A stretch of DNA of 64,000 nt from Kroppenstedtia guangzhouensis. GTDB taxonomy: Bacteria; Bacillota; Bacilli; Thermoactinomycetales; DSM-45169. Location of the stretch: positions 361,292 to 425,291 of the forward strand of contig NZ_BMEX01000002.1 of assembly GCF_014637345.1 (NCBI RefSeq), written 5' to 3'. The translations under genes were made by a program, and so were the position numbers. Shown here piece after piece: positions 23,849-33,054 of this stretch (positions are counted from its first letter, which is position 1; every line of letters starts with the position of its first letter). Below the pieces are notes generated by a model. That model did not search any database. It was not told the origin of the DNA and was given only the letters and a program-made list of their open reading frames with translations.

Positions 23849-25372
23849 ATCTACATCATAAGCACGATCCAAGGCTTCCAACTTTTCACGGATGTGTTCC
23901 CGGCAAATATCGATATAAGCTTGGGGCTCTTTCGGGTTGGGGAAGCGATGGATCCGATCCGTTCCCGGGGGAATGATTTTGCTGACCGCACCACAACCCA
24001 GGCCGATGATGGTCTGCCGTTCCTCCATGATGATAATGTTGTACAAGCTCTCTTCACCGGGAAAAGCATAACCCACATTCTCCTGATTTCCCAGGATATT
24101 TTTTTGACGGTACAAGTAGTAAGGAACATAACCCATCCTGTGGGTCCAGGCCCGGGCGTCGTTGACCATCTCTGTGATTTCGTCCCGGTCGGCAGTCTTG
24201 TATTTTTCCGGATTGCGGGTCATATGGGAGCCTCGTTTGAAGGAAAGGGTGTGGACGGTGAGAGACTCCGGTTTCAGTTCCTCCATCATCCGGAGAGATT
24301 GGCGGAAAGTGTCCGGCCCTTCCCCGGGCAACCCGATGATCAGATCCATGTTGATATTGTGCAACCCCATGGACCGGGCCAGTTCATATTTCTCCAGGGT
24401 TTCTTGAACGGTGTGGTGGCGGCCGATCAGTTTCAGGGTGTTTTCCTCAAAACTCTGGGGGTTGATGCTGATCCGGTCCACCTTCCACCGGCGAAGGAGA
24501 TCCAGCTTCTCCCCATCCAGGGTGTCGGGGCGCCCCGCCTCCACGGTCAGCTCTCGGACTCCTTCATAACCGGGGATGGCTGTTTTCATCTTCACAAACA
24601 GGTCATCCATCTGACGGACGGTGATCGATGTGGGCGTTCCCCCGCCGAGATAGATCGTGGTCACCGGCAATCCCCGGCTTTTCAACCAAGCACCGACGGC
24701 CTCCATTTCCTCATGGAGGCCGGCCAAAAACTCCTCCACAGAACCGTTGCGCCCTCGGATCGCATAGGCCGGGAAGGTGCAATAAGCACATTTCGTGGGA
24801 CAGAAAGGGATTCCGACATACAGACTCACCTCCCGATCCAACTCATACAGATCGGGCAACACCTGGGTCTGCCTGTCCACGATCTCTTGCAAAAGTTCAA
24901 TTTTAAAGGGCATCAACCGGTAATCCCGTTCCAGGAGAGCGGCCGCCGCATCCGGGGTGAATCCGTCCAACCGCATGCGATGGAGCAATTTGGTGGGGCG
25001 GACACCGGTCAAAATCCCCCAGGGTTGACGGATTCCCGTCGCCTCTTCCAACACCTGCAACAGGGCGTAGTTGGCCACATGTTTAATCCGCTTGCGTCCT
25101 TCTTTCTCCGATGCAGAATCGACAGCGGGACGTTCATGAGTGCCATGCCAAGCCTGATCCCGGTTGGGGTCGGTCAGCGTCACGACCGCCCGGATCCGTT
25201 CTCCCCGCCCGATCTCGAAGTGGATGAGTGTATCCGCCACCTCCCATTCCCCCACCACTTTTGCCTTGGGAGAGAACAAACCGACGATCAGCTCAATATC
25301 ACGGTAAAATTCCGGGGACACCCCCGAGACATGGAGCTTTTTCATAAAAAAACCGTGCAGGCGGTGCCGCAC
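23840..25372 (-). CDS. hemZ: Coproporphyrinogen dehydrogenase HemZ (radical SAM)
   Basis: 510 residues. After an N-terminal domain of about 165 residues specific to HemZ comes the radical-SAM core: CPTKCAYC (about residue 190), the YLGGGTPTS motif, TVEAGRPD and SINPQSFEENTLKLIGRHH. The C-terminal HemN-like domain is also present. It oxidatively decarboxylates coproporphyrinogen without oxygen in haem synthesis. GTG 25372 follows AGGGAGG with a tight 3-base gap; ATG 25345 (MKKLHVSG) is the alternative. The very end of the coding region lies within a repeat element. Confidence 0.88.
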   Translation of the reverse strand: MRHRLHGFFMKKLHVSGVSPEFYRDIELIVGLFSPKAKVVGEWEVADTLIHFEIGRGERIRAVVTLTDPNRDQAWHGTHERPAVDSASEKEGRKRIKHVANYALLQVLEEATGIRQPWGILTGVRPTKLLHRMRLDGFTPDAAAALLERDYRLMPFKIELLQEIVDRQTQVLPDLYELDREVSLYVGIPFCPTKCAYCTFPAYAIRGRNGSVEEFLAGLHEEMEAVGAWLKSRGLPVTTIYLGGGTPTSITVRQMDDLFVKMKTAIPGYEGVRELTVEAGRPDTLDGEKLDLLRRWKVDRISINPQSFEENTLKLIGRHHTVQETLEKYELARSMGLHNINMDLIIGLPGEGPDTFRQSLRMMEELKPESLTVHTLSFKRGSHMTRNPEKYKTADRDEITEMVNDARAWTHRMGYVPYYLYRQKNILGNQENVGYAFPGEESLYNIIIMEERQTIIGLGCGAVSKIIPPGTDRIHRFPNPKEPQAYIDICREHIREKLEALDRAYDVDAL

Positions 25373-25457
25373 GTACCTCCCTTTGATCCACCTGATTTTC
25401 TTTCCCCAGTCTAACCGACTCCCCTTCCGATTTCAATGGAAATAATGGTTCAGGTCC

Positions 25458-25472
25458 GGTTTTTCACAACGC
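25458..25472 (-). repeat. Isolated tip of a family 1 element
   Basis: GCGTTGTGAAAAACC on the - strand equals the left tip of copy D, but the rest of the element is not recognisable. The gap 25373-25534 holds nothing else. Confidence 0.35.
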
Positions 25473-25534
25473 CTCCGACCAAGCTTCCGGGCCGTTAAAA
25501 AAACCTCCCCAAAACGATCGGGAAGAAGGGCCTG

Positions 25535-25696
25535 TCAGGGGTCAACAGATTCCTTTTGTATTCCTTTTCTTCTCAGAAAATCCTCCCCCCCTGCTCTGCC
25601 GAAAGGGGCATCCCCGTCCCGCCGGTCCCACAGATCAGTGAATCCGTACCCCGCCGACTGCATCATTACCCGCTGTTCCTTTTCAGTTCTACGCAT
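25535..25696 (-). CDS. 53-residue charged protein of unknown function
   Basis: ATG 25696 follows GGGAGGAAGATTTG, a good ribosome binding site. The product (MRRTEKEQRVMMQSAGYGFTD..., then DRRDGDAPFGRAGGED) is hydrophilic, with basic and acidic runs and no signal or membrane part. No family is recognised. It is transcribed alone, towards hemZ. Confidence 0.5.
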   Translation of the reverse strand: MRRTEKEQRVMMQSAGYGFTDLWDRRDGDAPFGRAGGEDFLRRKGIQKESVDP

Positions 25697-25815
25697 CAAA
25701 TCTTCCTCCCGCGAATTATTCTTTTTGTATTGTGTCCCACAGAAGGAGACGGAAAGCGGGAACCAGAATATTTTATTTATGTGAAATGGAGAAAAACCAA
25801 GGTGAGGTGATTTCA

Positions 25816-26000
25816 GATGGATCGAGACCACGATGCTGATTATGATCCCTTTGCCAATGTCTACGCCCGTCATTGGAACGATTTCTCAGATGGATCTGGC
25901 CGGTATTGGAATTGGAGGTGCTGGCCCAGTGAAGCCTGGTGACCGGATTCTGGATCTGTGTTGCGGCACCGGCGATTTGGCCAGGCAACTCAACCTGTGA
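25816..26000 (+). pseudogene. Remnant of a second SAM methyltransferase gene
   Basis: ATG 25816 after GAGGTGA starts MDRDHDADYDPFANVYARHW, the N-terminus of a UbiE-like/class I methyltransferase. The frame then breaks around 25890-25930. The next part, in another frame, is VKPGDRILDLCCGTGDLARQL, a textbook SAM-binding motif I, followed at once by TGA. Everything downstream of motif I is missing, so this is a frameshifted and truncated relic. The following 270 bases hold no gene. Confidence 0.7.
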
Positions 26001-26273
26001 TAAACCGAGAGCATAAAAGGTTGCGGTTTTTAGATTCATCCACAGATTGACAGTTCATATTCCTGAATGAGTGTGGTATTTTTTAATAAGTTATATGTTT
26101 TATTTATTCGTCGCGAGGATTATCTATTCATTTGTGAGAAATTCCCTTATTATTCTATGGAAAATCAATTGAATCAATCTACAGTTCACTCTAAAATATG
26201 AAACGGGTGAATCCGCTTTCATCCTCTGGGTGATCGGATCCCGCCCTCAATTTTTGGATAAGGTGGCAAGCGA

Positions 26274-27626
26274 ATGAACTCCCGTAAAATCTTTCTTTTA
26301 TCATCTGACTATCTGAAGTTTCTCATTCCCTCACTGATCGGAATTTTCCTGTTTATGATCCCGATTCCCACCGAGGAAGGAGTCACGATTCCGGTGGCAT
26401 GGTTGGCCGATCTGGTACAAAACCTGTTGGCCGATATGCTGCCTCACATCGTGACAGGAATCCTTCTCGTCGCAGTCATCGGCTCCCTGATCACCAAATG
26501 GGCCAAACCTGCCTGGGTTTTGGATCACTCCTTTCTGAAGGGTCTGCTGGATGTGAAGCCCCTGTGGCTGATCGCGCGGATTCTGGGCCTCGTCTTTGCT
26601 GTCGTCACACTGTACCAGGTGGGACCCGAAGGGATCTGGTCGGAGACTACAGGCGGTACGCTCCTGTTTGACTTGTTGCCGGTACTGTTTTCCGTATTCC
26701 TGTTTGCCGGCTTCTTTCTGCCCTTGTTGATGGATTTCGGTCTGTTGGAGCTGTTCGGTGCTCTGCTCACCCCGTTGATGCGCCCTGTGTTCAAACTGCC
26801 GGGCCGCTCTTCCATCGATTGCTTCGCCTCATGGTTGGGGGACGGCACGATCGGAGTATTGCTCACCAATAAACAGTACGAAGATGGATTTTACACCCAG
26901 AGGGAGGCGGCAGTGATTGGAACCACCTTCTCTGTGGTCTCCATCACCTTCTCTATTGTGGTCTTGGCCCAGATGAAGCTGGAAAACTTGTTCGTTCCCT
27001 ACTACCTGACCATCGTTCTCGCCGGGCTGGTGGCGGCGATTGTGATGCCCCGCATCCCTCCCCTGTCCCGCAAACCGGATACCTACTATAACGGATCCAC
27101 CAACCGATTGGATGAATCGATCCCCGCCGGCCACTCTCCCCTCCGCTGGGGTTTTCAACAGGCCGCTGTACGGGCTCGGAAGCAACAGTTCAGTGACGTC
27201 CTCAAGGGAGGCACTCAAAATGTCCTCGACATGTGGATCGGAGTAATCCCCATCGTCATGTCCCTGGGAACGATCGCTCTGATCATCGCGGAATACACAC
27301 CCGTCTTCGCATGGCTGGGAAAACCCTTCGTTCCTCTGTTGACTCTGCTCCAAGTTCCGGAGGCCGGGGCTGCAGCTCAAACCATGGTGATCGGTTTTGC
27401 CGATATGTTCCTTCCTTCTGTAATCGGCAGTGGGATTGAAAATGAAATGACCCGCTTCATCATCGCTTGTGTCTCTGTAACCCAGCTCATCTATATGTCG
27501 GAAGTCGGCGGACTTTTGCTCGGTTCCAAAGTTCCGGTCAACTTCAAGGATTTGGTTGTCATCTTTCTGCTGCGCACCTTGATCACCCTCCCGGTGATCG
27601 TCTTGATGGCGCATCTCATCTTTTGA
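26274..27626 (+). CDS. YjiH-family membrane transport protein (Gate domain)
   Basis: 450 residues with about ten hydrophobic segments and two nucleoside-recognition/Gate repeats (around FFLPLLMDFGLLELFG and the C-terminal IGFADMFLPSVIGSGIENE). The length and layout match YjiH-like proteins, whose substrate is not established. ATAAGGTGG precedes ATG 26274. A hairpin sequence (ATGAAACGG...CCGCTTTCAT, about 26197-26222) lies in the leader. Single gene ending at a strong terminator. Confidence 0.8.
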   Translation: MNSRKIFLLSSDYLKFLIPSLIGIFLFMIPIPTEEGVTIPVAWLADLVQNLLADMLPHIVTGILLVAVIGSLITKWAKPAWVLDHSFLKGLLDVKPLWLIARILGLVFAVVTLYQVGPEGIWSETTGGTLLFDLLPVLFSVFLFAGFFLPLLMDFGLLELFGALLTPLMRPVFKLPGRSSIDCFASWLGDGTIGVLLTNKQYEDGFYTQREAAVIGTTFSVVSITFSIVVLAQMKLENLFVPYYLTIVLAGLVAAIVMPRIPPLSRKPDTYYNGSTNRLDESIPAGHSPLRWGFQQAAVRARKQQFSDVLKGGTQNVLDMWIGVIPIVMSLGTIALIIAEYTPVFAWLGKPFVPLLTLLQVPEAGAAAQTMVIGFADMFLPSVIGSGIENEMTRFIIACVSVTQLIYMSEVGGLLLGSKVPVNFKDLVVIFLLRTLITLPVIVLMAHLIF

Positions 27627-27628
27627 GC

Positions 27629-27668
27629 GACGAAAAACCCGCCTCTGTCAGGAGACGGGTTTTTCGTC
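27629..27668. terminator. Bidirectional terminator between yjiH-like gene and tkt
   Basis: GACGAAAAACCCG (27629-27641) is complementary to CGGGTTTTTCGTC (27656-27668), giving U-runs on both strands between two convergent genes. Confidence 0.9.
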
Positions 27669-27675
27669 ATGGATA

Positions 27676-29691
27676 TCAAGCCTGCAGTACTTTTTTCGCA
27701 TGTTTGACCACATTTTCCACGGTGAACCCGTACTGTTCCATCACCACAGGCCCCGGGGCGGAGGCACCAAAGGTATCGATCCCGATCACAGCTCCCCGGT
27801 CACCGGTGTATTTCTCCCAACCGGAGGGATGTGCCGCCTCCACCACCACCCGTGCCCTCACTGCCGAGGGAAGCACCGCTTCACGGTAGGATTCCGCTTG
27901 TTCATCAAAGAGTTCGCGACAGGGCATGCTGACCACCCGGGCCTGGACCCCCTCTCGGCCCAGCTCTTTCCGGGCTTCCACAGCAAGATGAACCTCTGAT
28001 CCCGTGGCGATCAGGATCACATCAGGCTGGCCGTTTTCCGCATCGACCAGGACATATCCCCCATGGAGAACCCCATCCCGCCCCCGGTCCGCCGTTCCTT
28101 CCAGTACCGGAAGCCCTTGCCGACTGAGTGCCATCGCCACGGGTCCGTCGGTTTTCATCATGGCATAGCGGTAGGCGGCCACCGTTTCATTGGCATCACC
28201 GGGCCGGAATACTTTCAGGTTGGGAATCAGGCGCAGGGAAGGAATCTGCTCCACCGGCTCATGAGTCGGACCGTCCTCCCCGACAGAAATACTGTCATGG
28301 GTAAGCACATACAGCACCGGCAGACACGACAGAGCCGACAGACGCATCGCCCCCCGCATATAATCGGAGAAGACCAGAAAGGTCCCTCCGTAAGGACGCA
28401 GTCCGCCATGATAGGCCATTCCGTTCAGTACAGCCCCCATGGCATGTTCCCGCACACCAAACCAGATATTGCGACCGGTGTAATCACCTGCCTGAAAGTC
28501 CCGCTCCTCTTTCAGCATGGTTTGATTGGATGAAGCGAGATCGGCAGAACCCCCCACCAAGTGAGGAACCTTTCGGGCCAGGGCGTTCAAGGCGGCGCCG
28601 GAGGCGGCACGTGTGGCGATTTTTTTGCTTCCGGCTTCATAAACCGGCAAATTCTCCTCCCAACCGGCGGGAAGCTCGCCGCGAATGGCTTTCTCCAGCC
28701 GCTCCCCCAGTTCCGGATGGGCTTGTTTATAGTTTTCGAAGAGTCTCTTCCACTCCGCTTCAGCCTGTTTCCCCTTCTCTTTCAATGTCCGGAAATGCTC
28801 CTTCACTTCCCCAGGCACATAAAAGGGCTCATCCCATGGCCATCCGTAGGCTTTGCGCACCTGAGCCGCTTCCTCCGCTCCGATGGCTTTCCCGTGAACT
28901 TCGGAAGTGCCGGCCAGGTTGGGGCTGCCGTAGCCGATCGTGGTTTTCACCTCGATCAGGGTCGGCCGGTAGGTTTCTCTCCGGGCTTCTTCAATAGCGG
29001 AAGCGATCGCATCGAGATTGTTTTCCTCTTCCACCCGGAGCACCTGCCAGCCGTAGGCCTCAAAGCGTTGTTGCACATTCTCCGTGAAAGAAAGATTCGT
29101 CTCCCCGTCCAGGGAAATATCGTTGGAATCGTACAGGGCGATCAGTTTGCCCAAGCGGAGATGACCGGCCAAGGATGCTGCTTCTGCCGATACCCCTTCC
29201 ATCAGATCCCCGTCACCGCAAATGGTATAAGTATAATGATCGATCACCGGAAATCCGTCCCGATTGAAAACGGCGGCCATGTGAGCCTCCGCCATCGCCA
29301 TTCCGACGGCGTTGGAGATCCCCTGTCCCAAGGGACCCGTGGTCGCTTCCACACCGGGAGTGTGACCGTATTCCGGGTGGCCTGGGGTTTTGCTGCCCCA
29401 TTGCCGAAAGTTTTTCAGCTCTTTCATGGACAGATCGTAACCAAAGAGATGCAACAGGCTGTATAAAAGCATCGATCCGTGGCCTGCAGACAGGATGAAA
29501 CGATCCCTGTCGAACCAATCCGGGTGATCCGGATTGTGCTTCATGAAGCGGGACCAAAGTGTATAAGCCATGGGCGCTGCTCCCATGGGCATCCCTGGGT
29601 GGCCGGATTTAGCCTGTTCCACCCCGTCGATGGACAGCATTCGAATCGTGTTGACAGCCAAAGTTTCAAGCGACTGGCCGGTGTTGGGCAT
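27676..29691 (-). CDS. tkt: Transketolase
   Basis: 671 residues, normal length. Thiamine diphosphate domain: [18 protein letters not shown] [25 protein letters not shown], and the metal-binding [10 protein letters not shown]...NDISLDG. Pyrimidine domain: [20 protein letters not shown] and [19 protein letters not shown]; the C-terminal domain carries [10 protein letters not shown]. It moves two-carbon units in the pentose phosphate pathway. ATG 29691 is used because AAGGAGG lies 10 bases upstream; the frame extends to 29784 but that part overlaps the TATAAT promoter box (29740-29735). Confidence 0.96.
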   Translation of the reverse strand: MPNTGQSLETLAVNTIRMLSIDGVEQAKSGHPGMPMGAAPMAYTLWSRFMKHNPDHPDWFDRDRFILSAGHGSMLLYSLLHLFGYDLSMKELKNFRQWGSKTPGHPEYGHTPGVEATTGPLGQGISNAVGMAMAEAHMAAVFNRDGFPVIDHYTYTICGDGDLMEGVSAEAASLAGHLRLGKLIALYDSNDISLDGETNLSFTENVQQRFEAYGWQVLRVEEENNLDAIASAIEEARRETYRPTLIEVKTTIGYGSPNLAGTSEVHGKAIGAEEAAQVRKAYGWPWDEPFYVPGEVKEHFRTLKEKGKQAEAEWKRLFENYKQAHPELGERLEKAIRGELPAGWEENLPVYEAGSKKIATRAASGAALNALARKVPHLVGGSADLASSNQTMLKEERDFQAGDYTGRNIWFGVREHAMGAVLNGMAYHGGLRPYGGTFLVFSDYMRGAMRLSALSCLPVLYVLTHDSISVGEDGPTHEPVEQIPSLRLIPNLKVFRPGDANETVAAYRYAMMKTDGPVAMALSRQGLPVLEGTADRGRDGVLHGGYVLVDAENGQPDVILIATGSEVHLAVEARKELGREGVQARVVSMPCRELFDEQAESYREAVLPSAVRARVVVEAAHPSGWEKYTGDRGAVIGIDTFGASAPGPVVMEQYGFTVENVVKHAKKVLQA

Positions 29692-29752
29692 AAACAGAAA
29701 GTCCTCCTTGTCCTCTGCTTTCTCATTCAAGCGTATTATAGCACAGCCGAAT

Positions 29753-29788
29753 AAAAAACCCCTCACGAATCCGCCGGATTCCAAGGGG
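29753..29788 (-). terminator. Terminator of rel-dtd, just before the tkt promoter
   Basis: On the - strand CCCCTTGGAATCC-GGC-GGATTCGTGAGGGG is followed by TTTTTTATT, 16 bases after the dtd stop. The tkt -10 box follows, so tkt is a separate transcript. Confidence 0.85.
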
Positions 29789-29804
29789 TGGATTGCATAT
29801 CAGT

Positions 29805-30254
29805 TCAATGGTCCGATGTCCTCTCCAGGATCAGGGTCACGGGACCATCATTAGTCAGCTCCACCTGCATCATAGCACCGAAGATCCCTGTTTCCACCCG
29901 GACCCCGTGTGACTCCAACTGCCGATTAAACTGTTGGTAGAGGGCCTCGGCCACCTCCGGCCGCGCGGCAGCCATAAAGCTGGGTCGTCTTCCCCTTCGA
30001 CAGTCTCCGTACAGAGTAAACTGGGAAACAGACAGAATTGCCCCCCCCACATCCAACAAAGAGCGGTTCATCTTTCCCTCATCATCTTCAAAAATCCGCA
30101 GATGCACCAACTTTTCGGCAAGGTGACGGATCTCTTCCTCCCCGTCCCCCTCAGTAAATCCCACCAGGCAAACGAGGCCGTGATCGATGGCCCCGGTTTG
30201 CTCCCCTTTCACCGTGACACTGGCATTTTTGGCACGTTGCACCACAACCCGCAC
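29805..30254 (-). CDS. dtd: D-aminoacyl-tRNA deacylase
   Basis: 149 residues, the family length. The active-site signatures are [10 protein letters not shown] (near residue 77) and the trans-peptide GPVTLILE at the C-terminus (NDGPVT). It removes D-amino acids, and glycine from tRNA-Ala, from mischarged tRNAs. GTG 30254 follows GGGAGGGGAAAAC. It comes 21 bases after rel, a gene pair conserved in Bacilli. Confidence 0.95.
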   Translation of the reverse strand: MRVVVQRAKNASVTVKGEQTGAIDHGLVCLVGFTEGDGEEEIRHLAEKLVHLRIFEDDEGKMNRSLLDVGGAILSVSQFTLYGDCRRGRRPSFMAAARPEVAEALYQQFNRQLESHGVRVETGIFGAMMQVELTNDGPVTLILERTSDH

Positions 30255-30275
30255 GTTTTCCCCTCCCAGACTGAT

Positions 30276-32429
30276 TTACTGCATGATGCGCCGTACACTG
30301 TAGATATCGGGCACCCGTTTGATTTTGTCCACCACAGACTGCAGGTGATTGATGTTGCGGATGGAGATAGACATACTGATCCGGGCCATGCCCCCCCTGT
30401 CCGCCTTGCCGCTGACCGCAGACAGGGTGACCCTCATTTCGGCCACGGCTTGCAGAACTTCATTCAACAAGCCGTTTCGATCCAGCCCCGACACCTCTAT
30501 ATCCACCTGGTAGGACTGATCCTGTCCCCCTTCCCACTCCACAGGGATCATTCGGGCCTCTTCCACCCCTTCCAGGTTGGGACAGTCCGCCCGGTGCACC
30601 GACACCCCCCTTCCCTGAGTGACAAAACCTTTGATCTCATCTCCGGGAACCGGATGACAACACCGGGACAGACGCACCAGGAGATTGTCCACCCCTTTGA
30701 CCCGAACCCCGCGATCCAGTTGTTTTCTTCGGGTGGGCATCGCTTTCACATCGGGAAGAACCGGAGGCATCTCCTCTTCGGGACGCATCCCTTCCGTCAA
30801 CTTGTTCACCACCTGATGGGTGGAGATCCCTCCGTATCCGACGGCGGCATACATGTCGGTTTCATCGGGAAAATTGAAGTTATTGGCCACTTCCCGAACC
30901 CGATCGCCTCCCATGACAACAGAGGGATCATAATCCTGCTTTTTCAGCGCGGTCTCAATCATTTCCTGTCCTTTGACCACGCTCTCCTCTCTCCGCTCCT
31001 TCTTGAACCAGTTGCGGATTTTATTTCGTGCCTGGGAGGATTTGACCAGCTTCAACCAGTCCCGACTCGGACCGTAACTGTGTTTGGAAGTGAGAATCTC
31101 CACAATATCCCCTGTCTTCAAGCGATGATCCAAGGGAACAATTTTGTTGTTCACCTTGGCACCGATACAGCGGTTGCCCACCTCTGTATGGATTCGGTAA
31201 GCGAAGTCCAGGGGGACCGATCCCGAAGGCAACTCCAAAACATCCCCTTTGGGTGTGAAGACAAACACCGAATCGGAAAACCAGTCCACCTTCAGGTTTT
31301 CCACAAACTCCCGGGCATCATGGGTCTCTTGTTGCATCTCCAGAATTTCCCGGAAAAATTTCAACTTTTCATTGAAGGATCCTTCACTGACCTGGGCCCC
31401 TTCTTTGTACGCCCAGTGTGCGGCAATTCCGTATTCGGCAATCCGGTGCATCTCCCGGGTGCGGATCTGCACCTCGATCGGTTCACCTTTAGGGCCGATC
31501 ACGGTAGTGTGAAGAGATTGGTACATATTGGCCTTGGGCATAGCGATGTAGTCTTTGAACCGCCCGGGCATCGGTTTCCAGATGGTGTGAATGATCCCCA
31601 GGACGGCATAGCAATCCCGGATCGAGTCCACGATTACTCGTACGGCCAACAGATCATAAATTTCATTGAACTGTTTGTGATCTTTCAACATCTTGCGGTA
31701 GATGCTGTAAATATGTTTCGGCCTCCCGAAGATGTCTGCAGACAGATTCATCCCATCCAAACGCTCACGGATCGTAGCAATCACTTCATCCAGAAACTTT
31801 TCCCGTTCCGCCCGTTTCTGCTTCATTAGATTGACAATCCGGTAATATTGCTGAGGGTTGAGATTCCTCAGGGAACTGTCTTCCAACTCCCATTTGATCG
31901 TTGAAATCCCCAGACGATGGGCTAACGGAGCAAATATTTCCAGGGTTTCTTTTGAAATTCGGCGCCGTTTTGCCTCAGGAAGATATTTTAAGGTTCGCAT
32001 GTTGTGGAGGCGATCCGCCAATTTGATCAGGATCACCCGGATATCCTGGGCCATGGCCACAAACATTTTGCGGTGATTTTCCGCCTGGTGCTCAGCCGTG
32101 GATTTATATTTCATCCGTTGTTTCAACTTGGTCAGACCATCCACGATTTGAGCCACCGTCTCGCCGAATTCGGCCTCTATCGTTTCCAAAGTGGCCCCGG
32201 TGTCCTCCACTACATCATGGAGGATGGCGGAGATCAAAGTGGTAGCATCCATCTGAAGTTCCGCCAGGATCCCAGCAACTGCCACCGGGTGATGAATATA
32301 TTCCTCACCAGATTTGCGGGTCTGACCCTTATGGGCTTCCGCGGCAAAGAGATAGGCTTTTTCCACCTGTTCCAAGTCTTCTTTTTTCAAATAATGACCC
32401 GCTCGATCCAGCAATTCCTCAATCGGCAT
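30276..32429 (-). CDS. rel: Bifunctional (p)ppGpp synthetase/hydrolase Rel
   Basis: 717 residues with the complete long-RSH layout: HD hydrolase domain (YIHHPVAVAG, then SAILHDVVEDTG, so the hydrolase site is intact), synthetase domain (FKDYIAMPKANMYQSLHT and EVQIRTREMH), TGS domain (about 385-450), a zinc-finger/helical region with RCCHPVPGDEIKGF, and a C-terminal ACT domain. It makes and degrades the stringent-response alarmone. ATG 32429 (MPIEELL) is preferred because AGGTGAG stands 8 bases upstream; the frame extends to 32450. Operon with dtd. Confidence 0.96.
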   Translation of the reverse strand: MPIEELLDRAGHYLKKEDLEQVEKAYLFAAEAHKGQTRKSGEEYIHHPVAVAGILAELQMDATTLISAILHDVVEDTGATLETIEAEFGETVAQIVDGLTKLKQRMKYKSTAEHQAENHRKMFVAMAQDIRVILIKLADRLHNMRTLKYLPEAKRRRISKETLEIFAPLAHRLGISTIKWELEDSSLRNLNPQQYYRIVNLMKQKRAEREKFLDEVIATIRERLDGMNLSADIFGRPKHIYSIYRKMLKDHKQFNEIYDLLAVRVIVDSIRDCYAVLGIIHTIWKPMPGRFKDYIAMPKANMYQSLHTTVIGPKGEPIEVQIRTREMHRIAEYGIAAHWAYKEGAQVSEGSFNEKLKFFREILEMQQETHDAREFVENLKVDWFSDSVFVFTPKGDVLELPSGSVPLDFAYRIHTEVGNRCIGAKVNNKIVPLDHRLKTGDIVEILTSKHSYGPSRDWLKLVKSSQARNKIRNWFKKERREESVVKGQEMIETALKKQDYDPSVVMGGDRVREVANNFNFPDETDMYAAVGYGGISTHQVVNKLTEGMRPEEEMPPVLPDVKAMPTRRKQLDRGVRVKGVDNLLVRLSRCCHPVPGDEIKGFVTQGRGVSVHRADCPNLEGVEEARMIPVEWEGGQDQSYQVDIEVSGLDRNGLLNEVLQAVAEMRVTLSAVSGKADRGGMARISMSISIRNINHLQSVVDKIKRVPDIYSVRRIMQ

Positions 32430-32516
32430 ATCCCACTCACCTAAAATCATGTAGTCAAATAATTTTTCCTTATATTATCTCCAATCCCCCTCGTGAAGTA
32501 AAGGAAAAAGGAAATA

Positions 32517-32540
32517 TGAAAAAGCCCGGCGAAGCCGGGT
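32517..32540 (-). terminator. Terminator of the 117-aa membrane protein gene
   Basis: CCCGGC-TTC-GCCGGG on the - strand followed by CTTTTTC. Confidence 0.8.
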
Positions 32541-32577
32541 AGCCTTGTTCCTCCTCGGAACCGAGACCGCAACGGGA

Positions 32578-32931
32578 TCAACCGCGGCGACGGCGACGAA
32601 AACCGAAACCGCCTGTCTGATAACGAATATAAAGAAAGAGTGCTGAAAACAGGATGGCCAGAATCATGATTATGGTATATCGGGTCACTTCATCTTCTTC
32701 CGCCTTGTTCATCAAATACGGCGCCACAACCACTCCTCCATATGCCGTGATCTCAAAAGAGAACAGAAACATCTTCCAGACCCGGTAGAGATAAGCCCTC
32801 ACTTGAATATCGCCAGGAGTGAACAACTCCTTAAAAAAGAGAATTACAACAAAGGCCATCCAAATCAAAAAGCCAACTACAACCAACGTGGCAAATGCGG
32901 CAACCAATTCGGTGAAAAAATCGCCGAACAA
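32578..32931 (-). CDS. Small membrane protein with three TM segments and a basic tail, unknown
   Basis: 117 residues: hydrophobic segments at about 10-34, 55-75 and 85-102, then GFGFRRRRRG at the end, placing the tail in the cytoplasm. No family recognised. It stands between the class A PBP gene and rel, both on the same strand, with its own terminator. Start ATG 32931. Confidence 0.6.
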   Translation of the reverse strand: MFGDFFTELVAAFATLVVVGFLIWMAFVVILFFKELFTPGDIQVRAYLYRVWKMFLFSFEITAYGGVVVAPYLMNKAEEDEVTRYTIIMILAILFSALFLYIRYQTGGFGFRRRRRG

Positions 32932-33054
32932 GAGGATTTCCCCCTTTTCTCGATGTCTTTTCCCAGATTAGCAAAAACAATTCCTGATCCAAAGGGGGAC
33001 TCCAGCGAAAGAAAGGTCTTCAGCAACCGTCGCCCCCCTTCCCCTCACAGAAAC

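Noticed and set aside
23894..25414. 506-codon + strand frame opposite hemZ
   Set aside because: Fully contained in the antisense of hemZ with no motif or start signal.
29934..31829. Long + strand frame (631 codons) opposite rel and dtd
   Set aside because: It is the antisense of two certain genes, has no ribosome binding site or domain, and reads as a His/Pro/Phe-rich shadow product.
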